From Sabulicella rubraurantiaca (GTDB lineage Bacteria > Pseudomonadota > Alphaproteobacteria > Acetobacterales > Acetobacteraceae), in assembly GCF_017355885.1 (NCBI RefSeq), contig NZ_JAFEUU010000003.1, forward strand, positions 310,001 to 374,000: DNA of 64,000 nt. Direction: 5' to 3'. Under the pieces are notes generated by a model. That model was not told the origin of the DNA and made no database searches. It worked only from the letters and a program-made list of their open reading frames with translations. The translations under genes and the position numbers were made by a program. Positions 35,400-44,818 of the stretch are shown one piece after another. Every line of letters starts with the position of its first letter. Within the stretch, counting starts at the first letter, position 1.

Positions 35400-36215
35400 G
35401 CGGCCGCAGCGGCTGTGACTCTCTGCTCCGGCGGTGGGCTGGTCGTGCCGCCCGCCCGGAACATCTGCCCTTTCGGCAGGGATTCCGCAGGGCTCCTTGG
35501 CGGCCATGCGCGCCTCCTATCGGTACTGCCCGCGCATTTCCGACGCCTCGAGGTCGATGCTGCGGATCCGATGGCGGCCTGGGCGCGGCGTGTCACCGTC
35601 AGTCGCGTGGCACAAAGCCTGCAATTCCATGAGGAGACCGAGGGAACGGGACCGAAACTCCCCTTCCCATGCAGTGCCTTCGCTCCAAGGGCATTCAGGA
35701 GACCAAGAGAGCGAGCGGCCAACGAAGGTGGCGGATGCCGATTGTCCAGACCAGGGCTTCAGAAGATTGGCTGTTTGAACGAGCTGCCCTTGTCGGGAGC
35801 GCACTCGCCCACCTCGCTGCGCGGAACGAGCTTTCCTCCGAGGAGCGATTGCGGGTCGTGGGTGCGGCTCGCCTTGCTCTCCAGGAAACAGCCGGCAAGG
35901 ATCCTTCGCTCCAGGAGGGGGCACGCCATGTCGACCCAGTGCTCGCGGGGCTGGAAGGGCGCGGCTCCGTGAACCCGTCCCGGAACGAGGGAAGACCGGC
36001 CGAGATGTCTGGTGAGGAGCGGTCGTAGCTCGCGCCTCTCATGTCCGCTTTGCGCCTGAGCCGGACGCAACGGAGCGTCGCCTGGCTTTTCACGGCGCGA
36101 TGGACCGCGAGCGGCCGTTCAGCTGCTGCGATCCGCGCGAGGCTTCTTGTTGAAGCGCGTCATCGGTCTCCTCTAGGCTGACGCCGTAACGAAAAGCGAT
36201 CGGGAGGAACGCAGC
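35400..36215. other. Sparse region between tetR and a DUF1080 gene, 816 bp
   Basis: Base composition is slightly lower in GC than the neighbours, and frames on both strands lack the strong third-position GC of real genes in this window. One possible small gene (35735-36028, plus) is listed separately. Nothing else was recognised: no tRNA, hairpin terminator or mobile-element end. Confidence 0.4.
35735..36028 (+). CDS. Possible small hypothetical protein
   Basis: 97 residues from an ATG preceded by AAGGTGG. The first half reads like a soluble helical protein (EDWLFERAALVGSALAHLAA, LSSEERLRVVGAARLALQET), while the last 30 residues look random. No family is recognised and no neighbour supports it. 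A reading frame on the opposite strand covers the same bases. It could equally be non-coding. Confidence 0.3.
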   Translation: MPIVQTRASEDWLFERAALVGSALAHLAARNELSSEERLRVVGAARLALQETAGKDPSLQEGARHVDPVLAGLEGRGSVNPSRNEGRPAEMSGEERS

Positions 36216-36839
36216 ATGAAGCGTCGAACCTTGGTGCCGCTGCTGGCCGCGACGGCCGGGCTCGCTGCAGGGCGCAAAGCGGCATTGGCGCAGTCCGATG
36301 GCTGGACACCATTGTTCAACGGCCGCGATTTCACGAATTGGGACCGCATCGGCGATGCCAACTGGCGGGTGGAGGATGGTGCCCTCGTCGCCGATCGCGG
36401 CAACGGATTCTTGGTCACGCAGCGGGACTACCGCGACTTCCAGCTACGCGCCGAGTTCTTCGTGGACACCAGCACCAACAGCGGCATCTACATCCGCTGC
36501 ACCAACCCCGCGATGGTCAGCACGGCCAACGCCTACGAGGTGAACATCTGGGACGAGCGGCCGGAGCCACGCTACGGCACCGGCGCGATCGTGGATCTTG
36601 CCGCCGTGGATCCGATGCCGAAGGCGGGCGGGCGCTGGAATCTCTACGAGATCACCGCCGCCGGCGATACCTTCACCGTCGTGTTCAACGGCCAGAAGAC
36701 CGCCGACGGCGTTCGGGATTCCCGCTTCGCGACCGGGCGGATCGCGTTGCAGCACGGCCCGGGCGTGCCGGGTCCGGGCGGAGCGGTGAATGACCGCGGC
36801 GTCGTGCGCTTCCGGAAGGTGGAGATCCGGGCGGGCTGA
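36216..36839 (+). CDS. DUF1080 (3-keto-disaccharide hydrolase-fold) protein, exported
   Basis: 207 residues; GGAGGAA sits 9 bases before the ATG. The signal peptide carries KRRTLVPLLAATAG, which could be Tat or Sec, cleaved near AALAQ (about 26). The jelly-roll domain has WTPLFNGRDFTNWDRIGD, WRVEDGALVADRG, YRDFQLRAEFFVDTSTNSGI and NLYEITAAGDTFTVVFNGQK, the concanavalin-like fold of DUF1080. Family members include enzymes acting on 3-keto-glycosides; many are uncharacterised. It stands alone, followed by a hairpin terminator at 36874-36902. Confidence 0.9.
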   Translation: MKRRTLVPLLAATAGLAAGRKAALAQSDGWTPLFNGRDFTNWDRIGDANWRVEDGALVADRGNGFLVTQRDYRDFQLRAEFFVDTSTNSGIYIRCTNPAMVSTANAYEVNIWDERPEPRYGTGAIVDLAAVDPMPKAGGRWNLYEITAAGDTFTVVFNGQKTADGVRDSRFATGRIALQHGPGVPGPGGAVNDRGVVRFRKVEIRAG

Positions 36840-36873
36840 ACGCCGGCTGGAGCCTGTAAGACCTCGACGGGAC

Positions 36874-36902
36874 CCGCCTCCCGCTTATAGCGCGGGAGGC
36901 GG
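36874..36902 (+). terminator. Hairpin terminator after the DUF1080 gene
   Basis: An 11-bp perfect stem, CCGCCTCCCGC and GCGGGAGGCGG, around TTATAGC, 34 bases after the DUF1080 stop. It lacks a T-tract. Confidence 0.65.
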
Positions 36903-37111
36903 CCCGACCGTGTGTCGCGCACTTGCGCGAGCGCATCGGGGCACGGCTCCTCGGCCTTGGAACCACCACTCACCGCGAAATTGGCTCGCTCCCAGAAGCT
37001 CTGCGCTGGCGATACTCTTGCACCTCGGCTGCCGCGGTGCCTCGACCAGCCACACAAAAGCTGGGATGGACTGGTGCCGAGTACATCGGCGTGACCACCG
37101 CGGAGAGGGTG

Positions 37112-38203
37112 ATGCCTGGGAGCAACGAGGAATGTGGAGCCCCGCCGCGGCTGCGCCGTCGGCAGCTTGGCGCCCTGCTGGCCGCGCTGCCCTGGCTCGG
37201 CGGCTGCACGGGCGGCGTGCTCCATGCCGGGCCGGTGAGCGACCATTTCGACGGGCAGCGCTTCTTCAACCCGGGCGGCGCCGGGCCGCGCAACCTGCTC
37301 CAACTGGCGCGCTGGCGACTGGGTGGGCAGCGGGAGGACTGGCCCGACGCCTATCCCAGCCCCTTCCAGCCCGATCGCCCGCCGCCGCGCGTCGCCGGCC
37401 GCGCCGTGCGCGTGAGCTTCGTCGGCCATGCCAGCTTCCTGCTGCAAGGCGCAGGGCTCAACATCCTCACCGACCCCGTCTGGTCGGAGCGCGCCAGCCC
37501 CTTCTCCTTTGCCGGGCCACGCCGCGCCAATCCGCCCGGCATCGCCTTCGACGACCTGCCGCCCATCGACGCGGTATTGGTCTCGCACGGCCATTACGAC
37601 CACCTCGACGTCGAGACGCTGGCGCGGCTCTGGCACCGCGACCGGCCGCTCATCGTTGCCCCGCTCGGCCACGACGCGACCATCCGTGGCCACGACGCCT
37701 CCATCGCCGTCACCCCAGCCGATTGGCGCGACACCGTGCCGCTGGGCCAGGGCGTGGAGGCGGTGCTGGAGCAGGTGCATCATTGGACCGCGCGCGGCAT
37801 CGGCGACCGGAACCGCGCGCTGTGGTGCGGCTTCGTGCTGCGGGGGCTGGGCGATGGCGTCTTCTTCGCGGGCGACACCGGCTTCGACGAAGGCCGTCCC
37901 TTCCGCCGCGTCGCCGAGCGTCACGGCCCGCTCGGCCTCGCCCTGTTGCCGATCGGCGCCTATGAGCCGCGCTGGTTCATGGAGCCGCAGCACATGAACC
38001 CGGCCGAGGCGGTCGAGGGCTTCCGCCTGCTCGGAGCGCGGCGGGCGCTCGGCTATCATTGGGGCACGTTCCGCCTGACGGATGAGGGCGTGGCGCGCCC
38101 GGCGGAGGATCTCACCGCCGCGCTTGCCGCATCGGGGCTGGAGCCCGGGTGCTTCCTCGCCGCAAGGCCGGGACAGGTGCTGGACATCGCGACGCAAGCC
38201 TGA
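37112..38203 (+). CDS. Metallo-beta-lactamase-fold lipoprotein (NAPE-PLD/UlaG-like)
   Basis: 363 residues from the ATG at 37112, preceded by GGAGAGGG. Signal peptide with lipobox LGGC. The hydrolase has VSFVGHASFLLQGAGLNILT, the metal motif SHGHYDHLD (His159, His161, Asp163, His164), a later FFAGDTGFDEG and ALGYHWGTFRLTDEG near the C-terminus, the pattern of NAPE-phospholipase D-like proteins. It probably hydrolyses a phosphodiester or lipid-linked ester on the periplasmic side. Upstream readings to 36923 have no coding character. A GFA-family gene follows 17 bases after the stop. Confidence 0.88.
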   Translation: MPGSNEECGAPPRLRRRQLGALLAALPWLGGCTGGVLHAGPVSDHFDGQRFFNPGGAGPRNLLQLARWRLGGQREDWPDAYPSPFQPDRPPPRVAGRAVRVSFVGHASFLLQGAGLNILTDPVWSERASPFSFAGPRRANPPGIAFDDLPPIDAVLVSHGHYDHLDVETLARLWHRDRPLIVAPLGHDATIRGHDASIAVTPADWRDTVPLGQGVEAVLEQVHHWTARGIGDRNRALWCGFVLRGLGDGVFFAGDTGFDEGRPFRRVAERHGPLGLALLPIGAYEPRWFMEPQHMNPAEAVEGFRLLGARRALGYHWGTFRLTDEGVARPAEDLTAALAASGLEPGCFLAARPGQVLDIATQA

Positions 38204-38220
38204 CGGCAAGGGAGAAGCGC

Positions 38221-38619
38221 ATGAAGGTGGACGGGCAATGCCATTGCGGCGCGATCACTTACGAGGCGGAGGTAGAGGTGGATGCCATCGCCATCTGCCA
38301 TTGCCTCGACTGCCAGAGGCTCGCCGGCTCGGCCTTCCGCGCCAACGTGCCGGCGCCGGCCTCCAGCTTCCGCATCCTGACCGGTGTTCCTCGCGAATAC
38401 CTCAAGACCGGGGAGAGCGGTGGCCGGCGCCGCCACGCCTTCTGCGGCTCGCCGGTCTATTCCTGCGCTGCCGAGAACCCGCCGAGCTACACGCTGCGCG
38501 TCGGCGCCCTGAACCAGTGGCGGGAATTGGGTCGTCCGCGACGGCAGATCTGGGTGAAGCGCCGCCTCCCCTGGGTGCCACCGCTCGACGGCGTTCCCGA
38601 GGTGGAAGGCCAGCCTTAA
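38221..38619 (+). CDS. GFA/CENP-V-family protein missing one zinc-ligand Cys
   Basis: 132 residues. It has the GFA-type zinc pattern GQCHCGAITYEAEVEVDAI (Cys7, Cys9) and CHCLDCQRLAGSAFRANV (Cys26, Cys28, Cys31). The usual third element, C-x2-C-G-S, appears as AFCGSPVYS (Cys75 only), as if three residues including one Cys were lost. The family is named for glutathione-dependent formaldehyde-activating enzyme, but most members are uncharacterised and do not act on formaldehyde. It lies 17 bases after the metallo-beta-lactamase gene and is probably co-transcribed. Confidence 0.88.
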   Translation: MKVDGQCHCGAITYEAEVEVDAIAICHCLDCQRLAGSAFRANVPAPASSFRILTGVPREYLKTGESGGRRRHAFCGSPVYSCAAENPPSYTLRVGALNQWRELGRPRRQIWVKRRLPWVPPLDGVPEVEGQP

Positions 38620-38756
38620 CGCCGACCAGCGACAAAACCGGCCTTGAGTCGTTCGCCTCCCTGGATCGGCCGGGCAGGCCGACCATGGCGGAACCGCCCT
38701 GACGCCCTGAGAGGGCCGCAGGCTTCGGCGAGAAGACAGGATCGAAAGGACCCCGA

Positions 38757-41654
38757 TTGGCCGGCGTTCAGGACCTTGCGAGCGATTTCGAGTTCCTGAC
38801 GGGCGGCGGCGAGACGGGCGCCCTGATGCGCGCCCATGATTGGAAGGCCTCGCCGCTGGGGCCGCCGGCGTCCTGGCCGCAATCGCTGCGCTCGGTGATC
38901 GGCCTGATGCTCGGGTCCAAATTCCCGATGTTCGTGGCATGGGGGCCGGAACTCGGCTTCCTCTACAACGACCCTTACGTGGAAGTCCTCGGCGCCAAGC
39001 ATCCCAGGGCATTGGGCGCCCGCTTCCATGACATTTGGTCCGAGATCTGGCCCGATATCTCGCCGCTGATCGATGCGGCGCTGTCGGGTCAGGCCACCTA
39101 CCGCGAGAACCTTCCGCTCCTGATGAACCGCAAGGGCTTCGACGAGCAGACTTGGTTCACCTTCTCCTACTCGCCGGTGCGGGACGAGAGCGGCGCCGTC
39201 GCCGGCATGTTCTGCGTCTGCACCGAGACCACGGGGCAGGTGCTGGCCGACCGGCGGCGGAGCTTCCTGCTCAACCTGGATGAGCGGCTGCGCAGCGCGG
39301 CGGAGCCGCGCGCGGCCATGGACACGGCGGTCGAGGCGCTCGGCCGGCATCTGAATGCCTCGCGTGTCGGCTACAGCGAGGTGCAGGAGAATGGCGAGAC
39401 CATCCGCTGCGCCACTTGCTACGCAGATGGCGTCGCGCCGATCCTCGGCACTTTCCAGCTCGATGATTTCGGGCGCGCGAGCGTCGAACGGCAACGACGT
39501 GGCGCCACGGAAATCGTGGCGGATGTGCAGGCGGACCCCATGCAGATGCAGGAGACGTGGGCCGCGCTTGACACCCGCGCCTTCGTGTCCGTGCCGCTCG
39601 TGCGCGAAGGGCGCCTCCACGCCTCGCTCTACGTGAATCGCCGCCAGCCCTATGCCTGGACGGCGGACGAGGTCTCGTTGATCGAGGAAGTCGCCACCCG
39701 AACCTGGGCGGCCGTGGAGCGGGTGGGGGCCGAGGCGCATCTGCGCGAAAGCGAGGCGCGCTTCCGGCTGATGGCCGATGCCATTCCCCAGATCATCTGG
39801 ATCACCGACGCCGAGGGCCGCACCGAATTCTTCAACAAGCAATGGTCCGACTATACCGGCATCGCCTATGAGCCGACGACCGCCCCCGAGGTCGCTGCCA
39901 ATCACGTGCACCCTGAAGATGGGCCCGCGACGTTGGCCGCCTTCGACGAGGCACGGCGCACAGGGACGACCTTCGTCGTGGAGCACCGCATCCGCTCGGC
40001 GTCGGGCGGCTATCGCTGGTTCCTCGTCCGCGCCGTTCCGTACCGCGATGCCGCCACCGGCGAGATCGTGCGCTGGTTCGGCTCATCGGTCGACATCCAC
40101 GACCGCAAGCTGGCGGAGGAGGCGTTGCTGGCACTCAACGCCGATCTGGAGCGCAAGGTGGTCGAGCGGTCCCGCGAGCGGGGCCTCATCTGGCAGCACA
40201 GCCTCGACCTGCTCTCCGTCATCGACATGGGGAGTGCGACCTTCGAGGCGGTAAATCCGGCTTGGACGGCGGCGCTCGGCTGGCGGATGGACGAACTTGA
40301 GGGAAGGTCCTACGCGGAATTCGTGCATCCTGGCGACCTGGGCATGAGTGCCGCGGCCTTCGACCAGGTGCGCGGGGGCAATCCTGTGCTGCGCTTCGAG
40401 AACCGCTACCACACCAAGGATGGCGGATGGCGCTGGCTGTCCTGGGTGGCAGTGCCCGAAGGCGGCAAGCTGTATTCGGTGACCCGTGACGTCACCGCCG
40501 AGAAGGAGCGTCAGGCCGAGCTCGAAGCCGCGCAGGAGGCGCTGCGCCAGAGCCAGAAGATGGAAGCGATGGGCCAGCTCACTGGCGGCGTGGCGCATGA
40601 TTTCAACAACCTCCTCACCCCGATCGTCGGCGCACTCGATATGCTTCAGCGCCGGGGGATCGGCGGCGACCGTGAGCGCCGCCTGATCGCCGGGGCCGCG
40701 CAATCGGCAGAGCGCGCCAAGACGCTCGTGCAGCGTCTGCTCGCCTTTGCGCGGCGCCAGCCGCTGCAATCAGTGCCCATCGACGTGTCGAAGCTCGTGG
40801 CCGGCATGGCCGAGCTCGTGGCGAGCACGACGGGGCCGCAGATCAGGGTGGTGGTGGAGGCGGCGGATGACCTGCCGCCTGCCAAGGCCGATCCCAACCA
40901 GCTTGAGATGGCGATTTTGAATCTGGCCGTGAATGCGCGCGACGCGATGCCCGATGGCGGCACGCTTCGCATCTCGGCGAACACGGAACGCGTGGGTGCT
41001 GGTCATGGCACAGGGCTTCGCCCGGGCGCCTATATTCGCCTGTCCGTGGCGGATACCGGGATGGGCATGGATGCGGCGACGGCCGCCCGCGCCATCGAGC
41101 CATTCTTCTCGACCAAGGGCATCGGCAAGGGGACGGGGCTGGGGCTGTCCATGGTGCATGGCCTCGCCTCTCAGCTCGGTGGCGCGCTCAAGATCCGTAG
41201 CAGGCCGGGCCTCGGCACCAATATCGAGTTCTGGCTGCCGCAAACCACCCTCGCGCCCGAGGCCGCCGAAGCGGGTCCGGAGGTGGCGCCGGAGACTGTC
41301 TCGCGCGGGCGGGCCTTGCTCGTGGACGACGAGGAACTCGTGCGGCTGAGCACGGCCGACATGCTGGCCGATCTCGGTTACGACGTCATCGAGGCCGCAT
41401 CCGCCGAGGAAGCGATCCGCCTGGTGGACAAGGGGGAGTCTTTCGATCTCCTCGTCACCGACCATCTCATGCCCGGGATGACAGGCACGGATCTGGCCCG
41501 CGCGGTCAGGACTTCCCGGCCGGAGGTGCAGGTGCTCGTGGTGTCAGGTTACGCGGAGAATGAGGGGATCGCGCCGGATCTCCCCCGGCTGACCAAGCCG
41601 TTCCGGAAGGACGAGCTCTCAGCCAGCCTCGCCCAGCTCAATTCCACGGGCTGA
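38757..41654 (+). CDS. Hybrid sensor histidine kinase (PAS-GAF-PAS-PAS-HisKA-HATPase-REC), TTG start
   Basis: 965 residues. The only plausible start is TTG at 38757, six bases after AAAGGA. Domains: PAS-like (about 30-165, [20 protein letters not shown]), GAF (about 170-325), PAS/PAC (about 330-455, [20 protein letters not shown]), PAS/PAC (about 470-585), HisKA with phospho-His614 in [13 protein letters not shown], HATPase ([43 protein letters not shown]), and a C-terminal receiver with phospho-acceptor Asp902 in [13 protein letters not shown]. No membrane helix is predicted, so it is likely a cytoplasmic sensor. No partner regulator is adjacent; the MarR gene downstream is separately controlled. 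The signal is unknown. Confidence 0.93.
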   Translation: MAGVQDLASDFEFLTGGGETGALMRAHDWKASPLGPPASWPQSLRSVIGLMLGSKFPMFVAWGPELGFLYNDPYVEVLGAKHPRALGARFHDIWSEIWPDISPLIDAALSGQATYRENLPLLMNRKGFDEQTWFTFSYSPVRDESGAVAGMFCVCTETTGQVLADRRRSFLLNLDERLRSAAEPRAAMDTAVEALGRHLNASRVGYSEVQENGETIRCATCYADGVAPILGTFQLDDFGRASVERQRRGATEIVADVQADPMQMQETWAALDTRAFVSVPLVREGRLHASLYVNRRQPYAWTADEVSLIEEVATRTWAAVERVGAEAHLRESEARFRLMADAIPQIIWITDAEGRTEFFNKQWSDYTGIAYEPTTAPEVAANHVHPEDGPATLAAFDEARRTGTTFVVEHRIRSASGGYRWFLVRAVPYRDAATGEIVRWFGSSVDIHDRKLAEEALLALNADLERKVVERSRERGLIWQHSLDLLSVIDMGSATFEAVNPAWTAALGWRMDELEGRSYAEFVHPGDLGMSAAAFDQVRGGNPVLRFENRYHTKDGGWRWLSWVAVPEGGKLYSVTRDVTAEKERQAELEAAQEALRQSQKMEAMGQLTGGVAHDFNNLLTPIVGALDMLQRRGIGGDRERRLIAGAAQSAERAKTLVQRLLAFARRQPLQSVPIDVSKLVAGMAELVASTTGPQIRVVVEAADDLPPAKADPNQLEMAILNLAVNARDAMPDGGTLRISANTERVGAGHGTGLRPGAYIRLSVADTGMGMDAATAARAIEPFFSTKGIGKGTGLGLSMVHGLASQLGGALKIRSRPGLGTNIEFWLPQTTLAPEAAEAGPEVAPETVSRGRALLVDDEELVRLSTADMLADLGYDVIEAASAEEAIRLVDKGESFDLLVTDHLMPGMTGTDLARAVRTSRPEVQVLVVSGYAENEGIAPDLPRLTKPFRKDELSASLAQLNSTG

Positions 41655-41716
41655 CAGGGCGAGGGTCCTTTCGCCAAGGGCTGACCGACGAGGTGACTCC
41701 GGCATTCTCCGCTTGC

Positions 41717-41738
41717 AATAGGCGCATATACGCCTATT
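41717..41738. promoter_or_regulatory. Perfect palindromic operator upstream of marR-MATE
   Basis: AATAGGCG-CATATA-CGCCTATT, 8-bp perfect arms with a 6-bp spacer, starts 49 bases before the MarR ATG, where a promoter would overlap. It is a typical MarR-family autoregulatory site by size and symmetry. Confidence 0.85.
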
Positions 41739-41765
41739 ATTCGCCCGCTGCCTGGGAACACGGCG

Positions 41766-42224
41766 ATGGACGAGCGTCTTCCGCAACCTGACCTCTGCAA
41801 CTGCCTCGCGATCCGCAAGGCCGCGCGGCACGTGACGCAGTATTATGACGGCCACCTTGCCCCGACGGGCCTGCGCACCACGCAGTTCTCGATCCTCGCG
41901 CGCCTCAAGCGACTGGGTCCAAGCACGATCAACGAGCTCGCCGCGGATCTGGTGATGGACCGCACGACGCTTGGACGGAACCTGGGCCCGCTGGAACGCG
42001 ACGGGCTCGTCGCGGTGGGCGTCGATCCGCGCGACCGGCGCAACCGCATCCTCGACGTGACGGAGACCGGCGCCGAGCGCCTGGCCGAGGCGCGCAAGCG
42101 CTGGACGGATGCGCAGCACGAGTTCGACGCCGCCTTTGGTGGGCCGCAGGCAGCCGCGCTGCGCCAGACGCTCGCTGTCCTGGTGAACACGGAACTCAGG
42201 ACGCCGGAGGCGTCCGAACCCTGA
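41766..42224 (+). CDS. MarR-family transcriptional regulator
   Basis: 152 residues. Winged HTH at about 30-110: RKAARHVTQYYDGHLAPTGL, QFSILARLKRLGPSTINELA, DLVMDRTTLGRNLGPLERDG (recognition helix), wing VGVDPRDRRNRILDVTETGA. The N-terminal and C-terminal helices would form the dimer. The operator-like palindrome just upstream and the efflux gene 86 bases downstream on the same strand suggest an autoregulated MarR-MATE unit, with release by a transported compound. The ligand is not known. Confidence 0.92.
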   Translation: MDERLPQPDLCNCLAIRKAARHVTQYYDGHLAPTGLRTTQFSILARLKRLGPSTINELAADLVMDRTTLGRNLGPLERDGLVAVGVDPRDRRNRILDVTETGAERLAEARKRWTDAQHEFDAAFGGPQAAALRQTLAVLVNTELRTPEASEP

Positions 42225-42310
42225 CGCGCTCCACCGTCCGATCCCCTCCACAGGGCACGGACCGCCACCGCGTGACCGACGACATCACTCTTCCGCAAAG
42301 GACGCTTGCC

Positions 42311-43714
42311 ATGTCCACGGCTTCAACCGCCTTGCCGGCCGATGCCGCGCCGCTGGCCGCCACGACGGCGCCGCCGGTTCCCGGCGCGGAACTGCTCCGC
42401 CGCATCCTCAAGCTCGCTGCGCCGACCACGCTGCTCGCGGCGGTGCAGGCCGGCGGGCAGCTCTTCGAGACGTGGCTGGCGGCCCGCCAGGGAACCGCGG
42501 CCCTCGCCGGCTGGGCGGTCGTCCTCCCCTTCGCCCTGCTGATGCAGATGATGTCCGCAGGCGCGATGGGCGGGGGCGTGGTTTCCGCCGTCGCCCGGGC
42601 GCTCGGTGCGCGCAAGCCCGATGAAGCCGCGGCGCTGGTGCTGCATGCCGTGCTGATCGCGGTCGCGGCCGGGCTGCTCTTTGCCATCGCCCTGGCCGGG
42701 TTCCCGCGCATGCTGCTTGGCCTGATCGGAGGCACGGCGGCGGCGGAAGCAGCCGCGCCCTATGCGATCTGGCTGTTCGGCCTCGGCGCGATTCCGGTCT
42801 GGCTGGCGAACACCCTGGCCTCGGTGCTGCGCGGCGGGGGACGCCACGCCCTGGCAGCCCGCGTACTGCTGGTCACCGGCCTGGCCTATCCGCCGCTGGC
42901 CTGGACCTTGGCGGAGCCGATGGGCATGGGACTGGCCGGGGCCGGCCTCGCCTATGCGCTGACCATGCTGGCGGCGACGATCGGCCAGGGCGCGGTGGTC
43001 CTGGCGGGTGGGGCCGGCTTCAAGCCGACGCTGCGGATCCGTCTCAGCGGAGCCTTGTTCACCCGTATTCTCTCCGTCGGCCTCGTCGCCTGCGCCCTGG
43101 CCACGGTGGCCAACCTCACCACCATCCTCGTGACGGCCCGAATCCAGTCCTATGGGCCCGCGGCAGTGGCGGCCTATGGGGTTTCCGCCCGTCTCGAGTT
43201 CCTGATGATCCCGCTGGCCTTCGGTGTCGGCTCCGCGCTGACGGCCCTGGTCGGGCGGGCGGTCGGGGCGGGCGACTGGGTGACGGCGCGCCGCACGGCC
43301 TGGGCCGGTGCGATGCTGGCCTTGGCCGTCACGGGCCCGGTGGGGCTCGCCGTGGCCCTGTTCCCGCGCGAGACCGCGATGGTCTTCGCGTCGGACCCCG
43401 AGGTCGTGTCCATTGCGACCCGCGCGCTAGCCGTGATCGGGCCGTCTCTGCCCGGCTTCGGCGTCGGCATGGCCTTCTACTTCGCGGCCATGGGCGCCGG
43501 GCGCATGCGCTGGCCGGTGGCGGCGGGCCTCTCCCGGATCTCGATCGCGGTGGGCGGCGGCTGGCTGCTCTCGACCGTGCTGGGCTGGGGGCTGGAGGGG
43601 CAGTTCCTGGCCGTCGCCCTTGGCGTGACGGCCTATGGGCTGCTGACCGCGGCAGCCGTCCGTCCGGGCGTCTGGTCCGCGCGCCCGGCGCCCGCCGGGG
43701 CACTTCGCTCGTGA
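42311..43714 (+). CDS. MATE-family efflux transporter
   Basis: 467 residues from the ATG at 42311, which follows AAAGGA; the frame extends to a GTG at 42272. Twelve membrane helices in two six-helix halves: the first begins ELLRRILKLAAPTTLLAAVQ, GQLFETWLAARQGTAALAGW; the second begins RILSVGLVACALATVANLTT, with IQSYGPAAVAAYGVSARLEF and MIPLAFGVGSALTALVGRAV. It exports drugs or metabolites using H+ or Na+. It is probably controlled by the MarR gene before it and ends at the hairpin at 43721-43740. Confidence 0.93.
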   Translation: MSTASTALPADAAPLAATTAPPVPGAELLRRILKLAAPTTLLAAVQAGGQLFETWLAARQGTAALAGWAVVLPFALLMQMMSAGAMGGGVVSAVARALGARKPDEAAALVLHAVLIAVAAGLLFAIALAGFPRMLLGLIGGTAAAEAAAPYAIWLFGLGAIPVWLANTLASVLRGGGRHALAARVLLVTGLAYPPLAWTLAEPMGMGLAGAGLAYALTMLAATIGQGAVVLAGGAGFKPTLRIRLSGALFTRILSVGLVACALATVANLTTILVTARIQSYGPAAVAAYGVSARLEFLMIPLAFGVGSALTALVGRAVGAGDWVTARRTAWAGAMLALAVTGPVGLAVALFPRETAMVFASDPEVVSIATRALAVIGPSLPGFGVGMAFYFAAMGAGRMRWPVAAGLSRISIAVGGGWLLSTVLGWGLEGQFLAVALGVTAYGLLTAAAVRPGVWSARPAPAGALRS

Positions 43715-43720
43715 TTGGCA

Positions 43721-43740
43721 GGCGGGGCGGACGCCCCGCC
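43721..43740. terminator. Hairpin terminator between MATE and HARP-like genes
   Basis: GGCGGGGC and GCCCCGCC pair around a GGAC loop between two convergent genes (ends 43714 and 43752). The stem is pure G-C. There is no T-tract, and it could serve both strands. Confidence 0.65.
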
Positions 43741-43751
43741 GCCGCCGCCCG

Positions 43752-44651
43752 TTAGGCCTTGGCGCGGCGCGTCGCCTGCGCCCGTTCCAGCGATGCGGCC
43801 TTGCGGCGTTGCTCGCGCAGCACCTCGATGACCGGCTGCCACCAGCCGCGCGCCAGTTCAGCCGGGCTGGGCGGAACCCGCGCCGGCCATGTTTCCACCA
43901 GCTCCGCATGGGTCGGCCTGCGCCAGCGCGCCCAGAGCAGCGTGGTCGCTCCGTTGGCGACAGCGGGGTAGAAGCGGGCGGCGGTGGCGGGATCGGCGAT
44001 CTCGCCGCTGATCTCCTCGAACACCACGCTTCCGCCAGGGGTCATCACCACGCGGTCCAGTGGCGGGAGCGCATCCTCCGGCACGGGGTAGCGGTTGCGG
44101 CGACGCTCCGCCTCCGCGGCTCGCCTTTCCTCATGCTCGGGGGAGGATTTGCGGCTTTCCTGGCGCTTCCGCCGCTCCTCTGGCTCGGCCAAGCGGGCGG
44201 CGGCTTCGATGGCGGGCCAGCGCTTGCTGAGTTCCTCGAAGGAGCGGAACGGCACGCGCCACGCCTTGGAGGCCGGATCCCACCGCGCCCAGGGCACCGC
44301 CCGCAGCTCGGCGATCACGTCGCGCGAGTAGGGCGTGCGCACCACGAAATCGTCGGCGACCTCCAGATAGGGGCTCGTGATCGGTTCGAAGGCGAAGGCG
44401 TCGCGGCCGCGCTGGTCGGCATAGGCTAGCACGCCCGACCATTGGCGGCCCATCCATGTGGTCAGGCGCTTCTCGGCGCGGGTGCCCGGCACGAACCAGG
44501 CCTGGAGGTCGTCGCGCCAACGCGCGCGCGGGAACGCCTCGCGGAACCGCTCCACGGTCATCCGGTCATAGGGGAAGGCAGCGATCGCGCCGGCCGCGCC
44601 ATCGCCGGCATCCCGTGGCGTCACGCTGAACTCCACCGTCTCGTCGGCCAC
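43752..44651 (-). CDS. Protein with two HARP-like modules, function unknown
   Basis: 299 residues. Two modules resemble the HARP (HepA-related) domain: one at about 26-68 (FPYDRMTVERFREAFPRARW, DLQAWFVPGT) and one at about 102-148 (VRTPYSRDVIAELRAVPWAR, WDPASKAWRVPFRSFEELSK). In SMARCAL1-type proteins this domain recognises branched DNA structures. Here there is no helicase domain. A basic Arg/Glu-rich helical stretch (about 155-195) and a C-terminal region with EISGEIADPATAARFYPAV follow. It may bind DNA or RNA, but that is inference from a weak pattern match. It is divergent from the LLM oxidoreductase gene and not obviously part of an operon. Confidence 0.55.
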   Translation of the reverse strand: MADETVEFSVTPRDAGDGAAGAIAAFPYDRMTVERFREAFPRARWRDDLQAWFVPGTRAEKRLTTWMGRQWSGVLAYADQRGRDAFAFEPITSPYLEVADDFVVRTPYSRDVIAELRAVPWARWDPASKAWRVPFRSFEELSKRWPAIEAAARLAEPEERRKRQESRKSSPEHEERRAAEAERRRNRYPVPEDALPPLDRVVMTPGGSVVFEEISGEIADPATAARFYPAVANGATTLLWARWRRPTHAELVETWPARVPPSPAELARGWWQPVIEVLREQRRKAASLERAQATRRAKA

Positions 44652-44818
44652 CGGTCATCCTTCCACGGCAGGGGCTCCACGCATCACCATCATCGGCGCC
44701 GGTGATTGGGATGGATGCGCGACCGCCCCCATAATTTCCTGCAACGAGCACCCGCCCCGTCCGTTGGCCGCCAACTCGCTTCGCAGGCCGCGCCCCCCAT
44801 CACCGGATATCCTTTGTC

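Noticed and set aside
35400-36215. Mobile-element remnant in the gene-poor stretch
   Set aside because: No transposase motif, inverted terminal repeats or target-site duplication seen.
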